A DNA stretch of 64,000 nucleotides from Bosea sp. (in: a-proteobacteria) (GTDB taxonomy: Bacteria > Pseudomonadota > Alphaproteobacteria > Rhizobiales > Beijerinckiaceae). Positions within the stretch are counted from its first letter, which is position 1. Each line of letters starts with the position of its first letter. The position numbers and the translations under genes are program-made. Positions 47,356 through 55,721 of the stretch are shown piece after piece. The DNA lies in NCBI RefSeq assembly GCF_023953965.1, contig NZ_JAMLIX010000001.1:2976501-3040500 (forward strand), given 5' to 3'. The notes beneath the pieces were generated by a model. That model saw nothing but the letters and a program-made list of their open reading frames with translations. It was not told the DNA's origin and ran no database searches.

Positions 47356-47386
47356 AGAGGCGCGCCTCACGCGGCGTGCCTCTTTC
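47356..47386 (+). terminator. Rho-independent terminator of the acyl-CoA synthetase gene
   Basis: An 11-bp stem AGAGGCGCGCC/GGCGTGCCTCT with one G-T pair and a 6-nt loop, followed by TTTC. It lies 29 bp after the synthetase stop. Confidence 0.7.
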
Positions 47387-47470
47387 GCGCGCGTTGCCGG
47401 CGTCATGCCGCACGAAGCTGGATTGAGACATGCCGGCGCCGGGTCGAGCGAACGGGAAGAGCGATTTCGA

Positions 47471-48730
47471 ATGATGCAGCACGATTCACCGCCCGCCGCC
47501 GTTGCGATGGCGATCGACATGGACGGTTGGTATTCCTGGCGGCGGGCCTTCTATTCGGTGCTCATCGGCATGATCACCAATGCGAGCATGTGGACGTCGG
47601 TGACGCTGATGCCCGTGCTTCAAAGCGAGTTCGGCCTGACGCGCACGGAAGCCTCCTATCCCTACATCGCCATCATGTTCGGCTATCTGGTGGGCGGGCC
47701 CGTGCTCGGCCGCTGGAGCGATCGATACGGCGTGGCCAATATCCTGGTGGTCAGCTCCATCCTCGCCAGCCTCGGCTATCTGGTCGGCGCGATGATGCAC
47801 AGTTTCTGGCCGTTCCTGCTGACCCAGCTTTTCGTCGGTCTGGGTGCCGCCGTCGGCCTCGCGCCGCTCACCGCCGATATTTCGCACTGGTTCCGAAAAC
47901 GGCGCGGCATGGCGATCACGGTCGTGTCCTCCGCCGGGTATCTGTCCGGCGCGCTCTGGGCGATAATCATCGGCAATATGGTGCGCGACGGCAGCTGGCG
48001 CGATGTGCACCTGCTGATCGGCGGTGTCCTGCTGATGGTGGTGCCGCTGTCGTTCCTGCTGCGCCGCCGCGTTCCGTCGGATGTCCTCGACGAGGCGGAT
48101 CGCAGCTCGTCCCAAAAGGCGAAACATGTCGGCCTGTCGCCGCTGACGATCAAATCGATACTCGTCCTGGCCGCCGTGAGCTGCTGCATCGCCATGGCGA
48201 TCCCGCAGATTCACATCGTGGCGCTGTGCGGCGACCTCGGTTTCACCGTCAGTCAGGGAAGCGAACTCATTTCCATGATGCTTCTCGGTGGCATCGCTTC
48301 ACGTTTCGTCTGCGGCGCGATCATCGACATCGTCGGGCCCGTCACCATCCTTTTCGTCGGCTCCCTGCTGCAGATGCTGGCGCTCACCTTCTATATCCAC
48401 GCCGATGGGCTGGCCTCGCTGCAGCTGGTGAGCGTCGTGTTCGGCCTCGCGCAGGGGGGGATCCTGCCGTCCTATCCATTGATCGTGCGGGAATATCTTC
48501 CCGCGCGTTCCGCCGGAGCGATCATCGGGGTCGTCGCCGCGGGAAACATATTCGGCATGGCGTTCGGAGGATGGATTTCGGGCTGGATCTATGACCAGAC
48601 CGGGTCCTATTTCGTCGCCTTCCTGAACGGCATCGGCTGGAACGGGCTCAACGTGATCCTGATCGGCTCTCTGGTTCTGCGGATGAGGACGCCGCCGGCG
48701 GGGCAAACGCGCCGGGTCGAAGCCGTGTAA
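47471..48730 (+). CDS. MFS transporter, oxalate/formate-antiporter-like
   Basis: 419 aa, twelve hydrophobic helices. Helix 1-2 segment GMITNASMWTSVTLMPVLQ and the loop GRWSDRYG (MFS signature between helices 2 and 3) are visible. SHWFRKRRGMAITV and a long central loop fit the OFA/monocarboxylate group. ATG 47471 has GGGAAG upstream; ATG 47474 is adjacent. It may be a secondary importer for an organic acid of the same pathway or an exporter; the sequence does not say. Confidence 0.85.
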   Translation: MMQHDSPPAAVAMAIDMDGWYSWRRAFYSVLIGMITNASMWTSVTLMPVLQSEFGLTRTEASYPYIAIMFGYLVGGPVLGRWSDRYGVANILVVSSILASLGYLVGAMMHSFWPFLLTQLFVGLGAAVGLAPLTADISHWFRKRRGMAITVVSSAGYLSGALWAIIIGNMVRDGSWRDVHLLIGGVLLMVVPLSFLLRRRVPSDVLDEADRSSSQKAKHVGLSPLTIKSILVLAAVSCCIAMAIPQIHIVALCGDLGFTVSQGSELISMMLLGGIASRFVCGAIIDIVGPVTILFVGSLLQMLALTFYIHADGLASLQLVSVVFGLAQGGILPSYPLIVREYLPARSAGAIIGVVAAGNIFGMAFGGWISGWIYDQTGSYFVAFLNGIGWNGLNVILIGSLVLRMRTPPAGQTRRVEAV

Positions 48731-48762
48731 ATCCCGCATCGACGCGAGGTTCGCGCCGGACC

Positions 48763-49974
48763 TCAACGCTTCAGGACGAAGCCGGCGAGCACCCCGGCCA
48801 GAAGGGCGCCGGCGCAGATCGCGCCGAAATAGAGCGGCTCGCCCGTCGGAAACAGGCCGAGCAGCGAAATCGCCATGATCCCGAACAGGATCTGCGTGCA
48901 GCCGAGCAGCCCCGACGCCGAGCCGATATTCTTGGGATCGACGTTGATCGCGCTCGAGACGATGTTGGGCTGCACCACGCCGGAGCCGATGAAGATCACG
49001 CCGATGGGCGCGAACAGGGAGAGCGGATGGTGCGGCCCGATCGCCAGCAGCCCCATCAACATGGCGCCCCCCAGCAGAAGGATCGGCGAACCGAGGCGCA
49101 GCATGTTCTCGGTGCCGAGGCGTTCGGAATAGCGGCCCGCTATGTAGCTGCCGATGAAGTAGGAGAGCGAGCCGACGATCCACCAGGCGCCGAAATGGGT
49201 CGGGCTGTAGCCCCATAGCTCGATCACCACGACGGGCGAGCCGGCGATGAAGACGAAGTAGGATGCGGTGAGCAGCGACGAATAAAGCAGAAAACGCCAG
49301 AACGCCCAGTACTTCAGAACCCGCGCATAGCCCATCCAGACCTTGCCGGACGGCACGGCCGACGGGTTTCTGGTCTCCTTCGCCCACACGATGCAGGCAA
49401 GCACCACGACAGCGCCGAGCCCGGCCAGAAACAGGAAGGGCGCGCGCCAGTTGAACGCTTCGTCGAGGGTGCCTCCGATGATCGGCGCGACCGCCGTGGC
49501 GATCGTGGTGACCATGACCGTGTAGCCCAGCACCGAAGCGACGCGCGCCTCGTCGTAGACATCGCGGACCATGGCGCGGCCGAGCACCATGCCGGCACCG
49601 CCGCCGATCGCCTGCAGCACACGGCCCACCAGGAAGATTTCGATTCCCTGCGCCAGCGAGCAGAGGAGCGAGCCGGTGCTGTAGATCGCCATGCCCGCCA
49701 ACAGCACGGGGCGGCGTCCGAGCCTGTCGGACAGCGGCCCATAGGCGAGCTGCCCGACGGCCAGGCCGAGCAGGTAGAGCGACAACGCATATTGGATGGT
49801 CGGAATATCGGTTTGGAAATACGTGACGATTCCCGGCATGGACGGGAGGTATATGTTGATGGTCACTGCCGGCAGGGCGGTGATGACGACGAGCAGCGGC
49901 AGGGAAATGGTCCGCGCGGGCGAAGTCCGCGCGCGGCGGGGGGCCTGTTCATCGCTCGGCAGGTTCAGGTCCAT
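48763..49974 (-). CDS. MFS transporter, Bcr/CflA (drug efflux) type
   Basis: 403 aa, twelve helices. The start region LPAVTINIYLPSMPGIVTYF, the signature QLAYGPLSDRLGRRPVLLAG and motif C-like segment GGGAGMVLGRAMVRDVY are those of the Bcr/CflA drug:H+ antiporter family. ATG 49974 (MDLNLPSDEQ) is preferred; the frame is open to 50040. It is convergent with the preceding MFS gene and co-directional with hydratase 2. It might export toxic intermediates. Confidence 0.88.
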   Translation of the reverse strand: MDLNLPSDEQAPRRARTSPARTISLPLLVVITALPAVTINIYLPSMPGIVTYFQTDIPTIQYALSLYLLGLAVGQLAYGPLSDRLGRRPVLLAGMAIYSTGSLLCSLAQGIEIFLVGRVLQAIGGGAGMVLGRAMVRDVYDEARVASVLGYTVMVTTIATAVAPIIGGTLDEAFNWRAPFLFLAGLGAVVVLACIVWAKETRNPSAVPSGKVWMGYARVLKYWAFWRFLLYSSLLTASYFVFIAGSPVVVIELWGYSPTHFGAWWIVGSLSYFIGSYIAGRYSERLGTENMLRLGSPILLLGGAMLMGLLAIGPHHPLSLFAPIGVIFIGSGVVQPNIVSSAINVDPKNIGSASGLLGCTQILFGIMAISLLGLFPTGEPLYFGAICAGALLAGVLAGFVLKR

Positions 49975-50217
49975 GGATACCCCGATACAGTGTCGGAAAA
50001 CCATTCTTGCCGGGACGGAACCGCGCCCCGCCGCCTCCATGCCGATGCCGGTCCTCGGCCAAGGGGGCGGTGGAAGCCATCAATCAGGTCGATATCGGCG
50101 GGAGCCGGCGTGGAACGGCGCGAGCGCGCCGTCGTCGAGGGAGAACCGGTCCCCGGCGCTGCCTGCGCCGCGGACCGGTGTCTTGCATCACCGCACGCTC
50201 GTGCCTGGTGAAGACAA

Positions 50218-51039
50218 TCAGGTCTTGAACTGGTCGCCGCGCCATTTCAGGGCCGCGCCGAGCCCCTTCTCGGCCGTGATCTCCTTGAACTGGTCGCCTT
50301 CCGGCGTCCGGGCCGCATAGAGCATCGACACCACGTCGACCCCGACATTGACCGCGTTGCGGAAGCCCATGGCCTCGGCGCCGCGGTTGATCGACAGCTT
50401 GGTGTTGTAAAGCGCGTCGGCCGAGATCATCGACATGCGCTTGGCGAATTTGAGCGCCGCGGCTCCGAGCTCCGCATCCGGCACGATCTTGTTGATCATG
50501 CCGAGATCGAGCGCGGCCTTGGCGTCGATCATGTCGCCGAGATAGAGCAGCTCGCGCGCTTTCTTCAGGCCGATGAACCACGGCATCACGATCGCCGGGC
50601 CGGCATTGGAAAAGCGGATTTCCGGCTCCCCGAACAGCGCGCTCTCGCCCGCGATGGTCACGTCGCAGAGCATCGCCAGCTCGCAGCCGCCGCCCAGCGC
50701 ATGGCCCTGCACCTGTGCCACGACCGGCTTCTTCATGTCCCAGGGCGCGAGCTCGAAGATGATCGAGGCACGCAGCGATTCATGCCAGCGCAGCGCGTCG
50801 TAGCGCCATTTTTCCTTTTCCGGATCCTTGGGGTTGCCGATATCGTAGCCCACGCAGAACGAACGCCCGGCGGCGCGGAGCAGCACGACCCGTGTGTCGG
50901 GATCGCGGTCGGCCCGGTGCAGCGTCTCGAGCAGCGTTTGCTTGAGATCCGGACTGATGGCGTTCAGCTTGTCGGGACGGTTTATGGTCACGATGCTGAC
51001 GCGGTCGTCGACTTCGTAGAGCACGAGCGGTTCGGCCAT
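50218..51039 (-). CDS. Enoyl-CoA hydratase/isomerase family protein 2
   Basis: 273 aa crotonase-fold enzyme, a diverged paralogue of the hydratase at 41359. The oxyanion-hole segment GHALGGGCELAMLCD and both glutamates (GGGCE and EPEIRF) are present. It is followed by SNAGPAIVMPWFIGLKKARELLYLGD where hydratase 1 has a similar PWLVPMKAAREILYSG. Near the N terminus AAGRSFCVGYDIG replaces the usual F-x-A-G-x-D. ATG 51039 has AAGGAGG upstream; the frame runs open far upstream without support. Its promoter is copy B of the repeated block. Confidence 0.92.
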   Translation of the reverse strand: MAEPLVLYEVDDRVSIVTINRPDKLNAISPDLKQTLLETLHRADRDPDTRVVLLRAAGRSFCVGYDIGNPKDPEKEKWRYDALRWHESLRASIIFELAPWDMKKPVVAQVQGHALGGGCELAMLCDVTIAGESALFGEPEIRFSNAGPAIVMPWFIGLKKARELLYLGDMIDAKAALDLGMINKIVPDAELGAAALKFAKRMSMISADALYNTKLSINRGAEAMGFRNAVNVGVDVVSMLYAARTPEGDQFKEITAEKGLGAALKWRGDQFKT

Positions 51040-51411
51040 GATGTTTAGCTCCTCCTTGGCATTTGTGATGGGGTTGCCTTTTATGATCGTGGCACCGACG
51101 CATCCGCAGCCCGGATCGGGCTGACAGCACCTTGATGGAAATGAGGTCGATCTCGGTGATGCGAGGCTCACCACATGGTCGGGACCACGCAGGCTTATCT
51201 TATCGGTTCGATAATAGTAAAATGATAGAACGTTTATAGCAAGCGCCCTTCTGGGGCGCGCGCGGCATTTCCGGTCGTGGGCGATAAACGTCAGGACAAT
51301 CGCTGAAACGGGCGCTTGCGCCCAGGGCGGCGATGCGGGGCCGGCTGCGCGACAGCCCGCCCCGCTGGCTGTCCGTGAAGTCGGCATCGAGTCGTAAAGA
51401 GGGATAAAATC
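51040..51411. other. Divergent regulatory region between hydratase 2 and the quinone-oxidoreductase-like gene
   Basis: 372 bp without a gene. It holds copy B of the repeated promoter block at 51206-51251, directed toward hydratase 2. The plus-strand promoter for the oxidoreductase gene is not obvious; the segment 51252-51411 is GC-rich with no clear -35/-10 pair. Confidence 0.55.
51206..51251 (-). promoter_or_regulatory. Repeated promoter/operator block, copy B
   Basis: On the minus strand this 46-bp block matches copy A (36338-36383) at 38 positions by my count. It has TTGCTA and TACTAT with a 17-bp spacer and the same CTATTATCGAAC end. It lies 166 bp upstream of hydratase 2 in the same orientation as copy A has to the ccr-like gene. 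Confidence 0.65.
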
Positions 51412-52380
51412 GTGCGTGCAGCTCTTTCCATCGTCGCCGGTCCGGTCGACAGCCTCGAAATCCGCGATATCGAGGCGCCGATGGCCGGGCCCGGCGAGGT
51501 CGTCATCCAGGTGGAGGCGACCGCGCTCAATTTCATGGATACGCTGATCATCAACGACCGCTACCAGGTGAAGCCGCCGCGGCCGTTTTCGCCCGGCGGC
51601 GAGTGTGCGGGGCATATCGTCGGCGTCGGCGCGGCCGTCACCGATTTTCGGGTCGGCGACCGGGTTTGCGCCTATGTCGGCTACGGCGCCGCGCGCGAGC
51701 GGGTCGTCGTCGGGCAGGCCGGTCTCATACGGGTTCCGGACCAGGTCTCGCTGGACCAGGCGGCCGCGCTCATCGTCACCTATGGAACCGTGCTCTATGC
51801 GCTCAGGGACCGCGCCGGCCTGCGCGCGGGAGAAACGCTCGTGGTCACTGGCACGAGCGGCGGCGTGGGAAGTGCCGCCATCGAGCTCGGGCATCTGCTG
51901 GGCGCGCGTATCATCGCCTGCACCCGTGGCGAGCCTTCGGATCTGCGCGAGCAAGGCGTCGGCATGTTCGTGGACCCCGATTCCGGCAATGTGAAACTGG
52001 CGGTGCGCGCGCTGACCGGCGAAAACGGCGCCGATGTCGTGCTCGACGTCACCGGCGGAAAGCTGACCGAGGAGCTGGTGCGCGCGACAGGGTGGGGCGG
52101 CCGGTATCTGGTCGTCGGCTTCGCGGCGGGCGAGATACCGCGTCTGCCGCTGAATCTGGTGATGCTGAAATCGATCGACGTCATGGGGATTCACTGGAGT
52201 GCCTGGGCGCAGCGGGAACAGGACGCCCACAGGCGCAACACCGAATGGCTCCTGAAGCAGGTGGCCGACGGCCTGCTCTCGCCGCAGATCGGCGCGCGTT
52301 TTCCGCTCGACCGGATCTCGGACGCCCTCGCGCTGATCGTCGAACGGAAGGTCCGGGGAAAGATCGTCATCACCATGTGA
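51412..52380 (+). CDS. Zinc-independent MDR oxidoreductase (quinone-oxidoreductase/acryloyl-CoA-reductase-like)
   Basis: 322 aa from GTG. GroES-like N-terminal domain (EATALNFMDTLIINDRYQ, FSPGGECAGHIVGVG) and Rossmann domain with VTGTSGGVGSAAIELG. It lacks the zinc-binding cysteines of alcohol dehydrogenases. The family includes NADPH:quinone reductases and enoyl-CoA reductases, so in this cassette an enoyl-CoA or quinone substrate is plausible. The ending LDRISDALALIVERKVRGKIVI is typical. Last gene of the second cassette, divergent from hydratase 2. Confidence 0.88.
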   Translation: MRAALSIVAGPVDSLEIRDIEAPMAGPGEVVIQVEATALNFMDTLIINDRYQVKPPRPFSPGGECAGHIVGVGAAVTDFRVGDRVCAYVGYGAARERVVVGQAGLIRVPDQVSLDQAAALIVTYGTVLYALRDRAGLRAGETLVVTGTSGGVGSAAIELGHLLGARIIACTRGEPSDLREQGVGMFVDPDSGNVKLAVRALTGENGADVVLDVTGGKLTEELVRATGWGGRYLVVGFAAGEIPRLPLNLVMLKSIDVMGIHWSAWAQREQDAHRRNTEWLLKQVADGLLSPQIGARFPLDRISDALALIVERKVRGKIVITM

Positions 52381-52475
52381 CCGGAGCGGGCCGGCTTTCC
52401 CCGCCTCTGCGTCGGCTTCGTTCCGGCCTGCGCGGAACAGGCGGCCTCCTGCCCGGTTGTCGAGAGCGGGGGAAG

Positions 52476-52745
52476 ATGCGGAGAACATCCATGCCACGGC
52501 TCCTCGCCGCCGCTCTCGCTGCCACCCTCGCGCTTCCGGCCGTGGCGGAGCCCGGCTCCATCCCTATGGCGAGCCTGCCTTTGGGCGACCTCTCCGCCGC
52601 GCTCGCCCCAAGAGCGGTGTGCGCGCTTCCCGCGCATCCGGCGGCCGGCGCGGGCCCGGACGCGCCGCCAACTGGCCCGGCCGTGACGCTGTCGCCGCGC
52701 ATGCTCCAGGCGATCCGCGTCGAGGCCGACAGGCCCGCCGACTGA
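52476..52745 (+). CDS. Small exported protein, function unknown
   Basis: 89 aa. ATG 52476 follows GCGGGGGAAG. A signal peptide (LLAAALAATLALPAVA) ends near residue 24. The mature part is a short Pro/Ala-rich segment with one cysteine (RAVCALPAH) and a C-terminal helix. It lies between the second cassette and the sugar-transfer genes. No family recognised. The longer frame reading into it from 51603 is a shadow of the oxidoreductase gene. Confidence 0.55.
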   Translation: MRRTSMPRLLAAALAATLALPAVAEPGSIPMASLPLGDLSAALAPRAVCALPAHPAAGAGPDAPPTGPAVTLSPRMLQAIRVEADRPAD

Positions 52746-52851
52746 CCGCCATGCTTGCCGACCCACGCCCGGCAGCGTAAACCCCCCGCGGCCCGTGCCT
52801 CGATCGTGCCGGAAAGGTCCGGCAGGACAGGCCGGTGGCCCGCAGGGATGG

Positions 52852-54549
52852 ATGATGGTTTCGCTCACGCCAGCGATCACGCGCTTCAAGGATGCGGCGA
52901 GCGCCAGCCATCTGCGGGCCTGCATCGTCCTCATCGTGCTCTCGCTCGCCGCATTCCTGCCGGGCTTCTCGACGCTCCAGCCGCTCGACCGCGACGAGCC
53001 GCGCTTCGCCCAGGCGAGCAAGCAGATGCTGGAGAGCGGCGATCTCGTCGATATCCGCTTCCAGGACGAGGCGCGCCACAAGAAGCCGGTCGGCATCTAC
53101 TGGCTGCAGAGCGCGACGGTCAGGGCCGGCGAGGCGCTCGGCGTGCCCGAGGCGCGCACGCAGATCTGGCTCTACCGCATCCCCTCGCTCGTCGGCGCGA
53201 CCGCGACCGTTCTGCTGACCTATTGGGCGCTGCTCGCCTTCCTGTCGCCGCCCTTCGCCCTGCTCGGCGGGGCGCTGATGGCGGCGGCCGTGCTGCTCGG
53301 CGTCGAGGCGCGCATCGCCAAGACCGATGCGCTGCTGGCGGCCTGCGCGGTGGCGAGCATGGGCGCGCTGGCGCGGGCCTGGCTCGACTGGACGCGCTCG
53401 CTTGCCTTCGTGCCGAGCCGCTACAACTGGCTGGTGTTCTGGGGCGCGACGGCGCTCGGCCTCTTGATCAAGGGGCCGATCGTGCCGATGGTCTGGGGCC
53501 TCGCCATCCTGGTGCTGAGCGCAAGCCAACGTTCCTTCCGCTGGCTGAAGCCGCTGCGCTTCGGCTGGGGTCTCCTGCTGTGCCTCGTCGTCGCGCTGCC
53601 CTGGTTTGCCGCGATCATGCTCAAGACCGGCGGCAGCTTCTTTGCCGACAGCGTCGGGCAGGACATGCTCGGCAAGGTCGCCGAGGGGCAGGAGAAGCAT
53701 TGGGGGCCGCCGGGTCTCTACCTCCTGTTCTTCTTCGCGACCTACTGGCCGGCGGCCGCCTTCGCGGCGATGGCGGTGCCCTTCGCGTGGGGGCGGCGCA
53801 AGGAGCCGCAGATCCTGTTCCTGATCGCCTGGATCGTGCCGTCCTGGCTCGTCTTCGAGGCGGTGCCGACCAAGCTGCCGCATTACGTGCTGCCGCTCTA
53901 TCCGGCGATCACCGCGCTCCTGCTGCTCGCCGTGGTGAATGGCGGCATCGACCGTAACCGGCGCGGCGCCGTGCTCACCGCCAGCCTCGTGGTGATCGTG
54001 CCGCTCATGCTGATGGGCGTGATCCTCTACGGCAACTGGACGCTCGACCGGGCGGTGCCGTTCCTGGCCGTGCCGTTCTTCGTGCTCGCCCTCATCTGCG
54101 GGGCCGCCGTCGTGGCGGCGTTCCGGCGGGGCGATGTCGAGGGCGCGCTCTGGCGCTGTGTCCCGGCGAGCCTCCTCCTGACCGTCGCCGTCTATCCCTT
54201 AGCGGTGGAGAGCCTGCGCTCGCTCAAGCTGTCGCCGCGGCTCGAGGAGGCGGTCAGGGCCGTCGGTTGCGCCGATCCCGCCGTGGTGACGCTCGGCTAT
54301 CGCGAGCCGAGCCTGGTCTTCCTGACCGGAACCGACCTCGCCATGGCCGCGAGCGGAGCGGGCGCCGCCGCCTTCCTGAATGGGCCGGGCTGCCGCATCG
54401 CCCTCGTCGAGAGCCGCTTCGCCGCCGATTTCGAGGCGGCGCTGGCGGGGCAGGCGCCAAGGCCGCGCCTCGTCACCACGATCAACGGCTTCAACCTCAA
54501 TGGCGGGAAGAGGCTCGCGATCGCCGTCTTCGCCCGTACGCCTGATTAA
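52852..54549 (+). CDS. ArnT-like (GT83/PMT) polyprenyl-phosphate-dependent glycosyltransferase
   Basis: 565 aa inner-membrane GT-C glycosyltransferase with about 11-12 hydrophobic helices. The first periplasmic loop carries LQPLDRDEPRFAQASKQML, where the acidic DRDE pair is the catalytic signature of ArnT-type enzymes. FQDEARHKKPVGIYWLQSA (in part) follows. A soluble periplasmic C-terminal domain ends the protein. It likely transfers a sugar from a polyprenyl phosphate to lipid A or core. Adjacent ATG codons at 52852 and 52855 are both possible starts. The ArnC-like gene follows. Confidence 0.9.
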   Translation: MMVSLTPAITRFKDAASASHLRACIVLIVLSLAAFLPGFSTLQPLDRDEPRFAQASKQMLESGDLVDIRFQDEARHKKPVGIYWLQSATVRAGEALGVPEARTQIWLYRIPSLVGATATVLLTYWALLAFLSPPFALLGGALMAAAVLLGVEARIAKTDALLAACAVASMGALARAWLDWTRSLAFVPSRYNWLVFWGATALGLLIKGPIVPMVWGLAILVLSASQRSFRWLKPLRFGWGLLLCLVVALPWFAAIMLKTGGSFFADSVGQDMLGKVAEGQEKHWGPPGLYLLFFFATYWPAAAFAAMAVPFAWGRRKEPQILFLIAWIVPSWLVFEAVPTKLPHYVLPLYPAITALLLLAVVNGGIDRNRRGAVLTASLVVIVPLMLMGVILYGNWTLDRAVPFLAVPFFVLALICGAAVVAAFRRGDVEGALWRCVPASLLLTVAVYPLAVESLRSLKLSPRLEEAVRAVGCADPAVVTLGYREPSLVFLTGTDLAMAASGAGAAAFLNGPGCRIALVESRFAADFEAALAGQAPRPRLVTTINGFNLNGGKRLAIAVFARTPD

Positions 54550-54625
54550 GACCCCGCTTTCGAAACCCTTGCCCTCTCGGCTGAGCTGACGCAGTTTGCG
54601 GGCCGTTTTCCCGGATGATGCCCCT

Positions 54626-55369
54626 TTGACCCAAACCGCTTCCCATCCCCTCATCAGCGTCGTTGTGCCGGTGCGCAACGAGGTCGGCAACATCGCCCCG
54701 CTCGTCGCCGATATCGAGAAGGCCTGCGCGGGCCTCGGCCCGTTCGAGGTCGTCTATGTCGACGACGGCTCGACCGACGGCACGGCCGCCGCGCTGGCGG
54801 AGCTTGCGACGACGCGGCCCTGGCTGCGCGTCGTCACCCATGCCGGGTCCTGCGGGCAGAGCGCTGCGGTGCGCAGCGGCGTGCGCCATGCCCGCTCGGC
54901 GATCGTGGCGACGCTCGACGGCGACGGCCAGAACGATCCCGCCTTCCTGCCGCAGATGGTCGAGGTTCTGCAGAAGGCCGGGCTCCAGGCCGGGCTGGTG
55001 CAGGGGCAGCGCGTCGGGCGCAAGGATACCGGCTTCAAGCGCTGGCAGTCCAAGATCGCCAACGGCGTGCGCGTGCGCGTGCTGAAGGACGATACGCGCG
55101 ACACCGGCTGCGGGCTGAAATGCTTCCGCCGCGAAGCCTATCTCGCTCTGCCCTATTTCGACGCGCTGCACCGGTTCATGCCGGCGCTGATGGCGCGCGA
55201 GGGCTATGAGGTGCTGCATGTCGACGTGCGCGACCGGCCGCGGCTCTCCGGCGTCTCGAATTACGGCTTCTTCGACCGGCTCTGGGTCGGCATCCTCGAT
55301 CTCGCCGGGGTGTGGTGGCTGATCCGCCGGCGCAAGCGCGTGCCCCGGATCACCTCGGAGACGCCGTGA
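54626..55369 (+). CDS. ArnC/DPM1-like polyprenyl-phosphate glycosyltransferase
   Basis: 247 aa from TTG 54626 (an in-frame TTG at 54596 would add 10 residues). GT-A fold with VVVPVRNEVGNIAPLV, catalytic acidic motifs YVDDGSTDGT and TLDGDGQNDP, and an R-x-G-x-K-D segment (GQRVGRKDTGFKR). It lacks the two C-terminal membrane helices of ArnC but ends with one hydrophobic segment (LWVGILDLAGVWWLI). It would charge a polyprenyl phosphate with a sugar for the ArnT-like enzyme. The stop overlaps the next start (TGATG). Confidence 0.9.
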   Translation: MTQTASHPLISVVVPVRNEVGNIAPLVADIEKACAGLGPFEVVYVDDGSTDGTAAALAELATTRPWLRVVTHAGSCGQSAAVRSGVRHARSAIVATLDGDGQNDPAFLPQMVEVLQKAGLQAGLVQGQRVGRKDTGFKRWQSKIANGVRVRVLKDDTRDTGCGLKCFRREAYLALPYFDALHRFMPALMAREGYEVLHVDVRDRPRLSGVSNYGFFDRLWVGILDLAGVWWLIRRRKRVPRITSETP

Positions 55370-55713
55370 TGCTGATCGACCTCCAGCAGACCATCGGCCG
55401 CTATTTCCACGACGTCTTCGTCAACAACGTCGACTGGTGGGTGCTGCTCGGCGTCGTCGCGCAGGGGCTCTTCACCATGCGCTTCGTGGTGCAATGGTGG
55501 GCGAGCGAGAAGGCCGGGCGCTCGGTCGTGCCGATGACCTTCTGGTGGTTCTCGATCGGTGGCGGGGCGCTGCTCCTGATGTATGCGCTCTACCGGCGCG
55601 ATCCGGTCTTCATCCTCGGCCAGGGTTTCGGCGTCTTCGTCTATGTCCGCAACCTGCAATTCGTGCTGCGCGCCAGGGCGCGCGGCGAGGACACGAATTC
55701 CGGGCCGGGATAG
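55369..55713 (+). CDS. Small LAB_N-domain membrane protein
   Basis: 114 aa with about three membrane helices, matching the short lipid-A-disaccharide-synthase N-terminal-like (LAB_N) family. VNNVDWWVLLGVVAQGLFTMRFVVQW (in parts) and the W-W-A-S-E-K-A-G-R-S-V-V-P segment are characteristic, followed by FWWFSIGGGALLLMYALYRRDP. It is translationally coupled to the ArnC-like gene. Such small partners occur beside polyprenyl-phosphate sugar synthases; a role in flipping or synthesis of the lipid-linked sugar is inference. Confidence 0.88.
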   Translation: MLIDLQQTIGRYFHDVFVNNVDWWVLLGVVAQGLFTMRFVVQWWASEKAGRSVVPMTFWWFSIGGGALLLMYALYRRDPVFILGQGFGVFVYVRNLQFVLRARARGEDTNSGPG

Positions 55714-55721
55714 GTGGAGCC

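Noticed and set aside
36023..52400. tRNA-Arg as an attachment site for a genomic island carrying the second cassette
   Set aside because: I found no integrase gene and no second copy of the tRNA 3' end on the right side; position alone is not enough.
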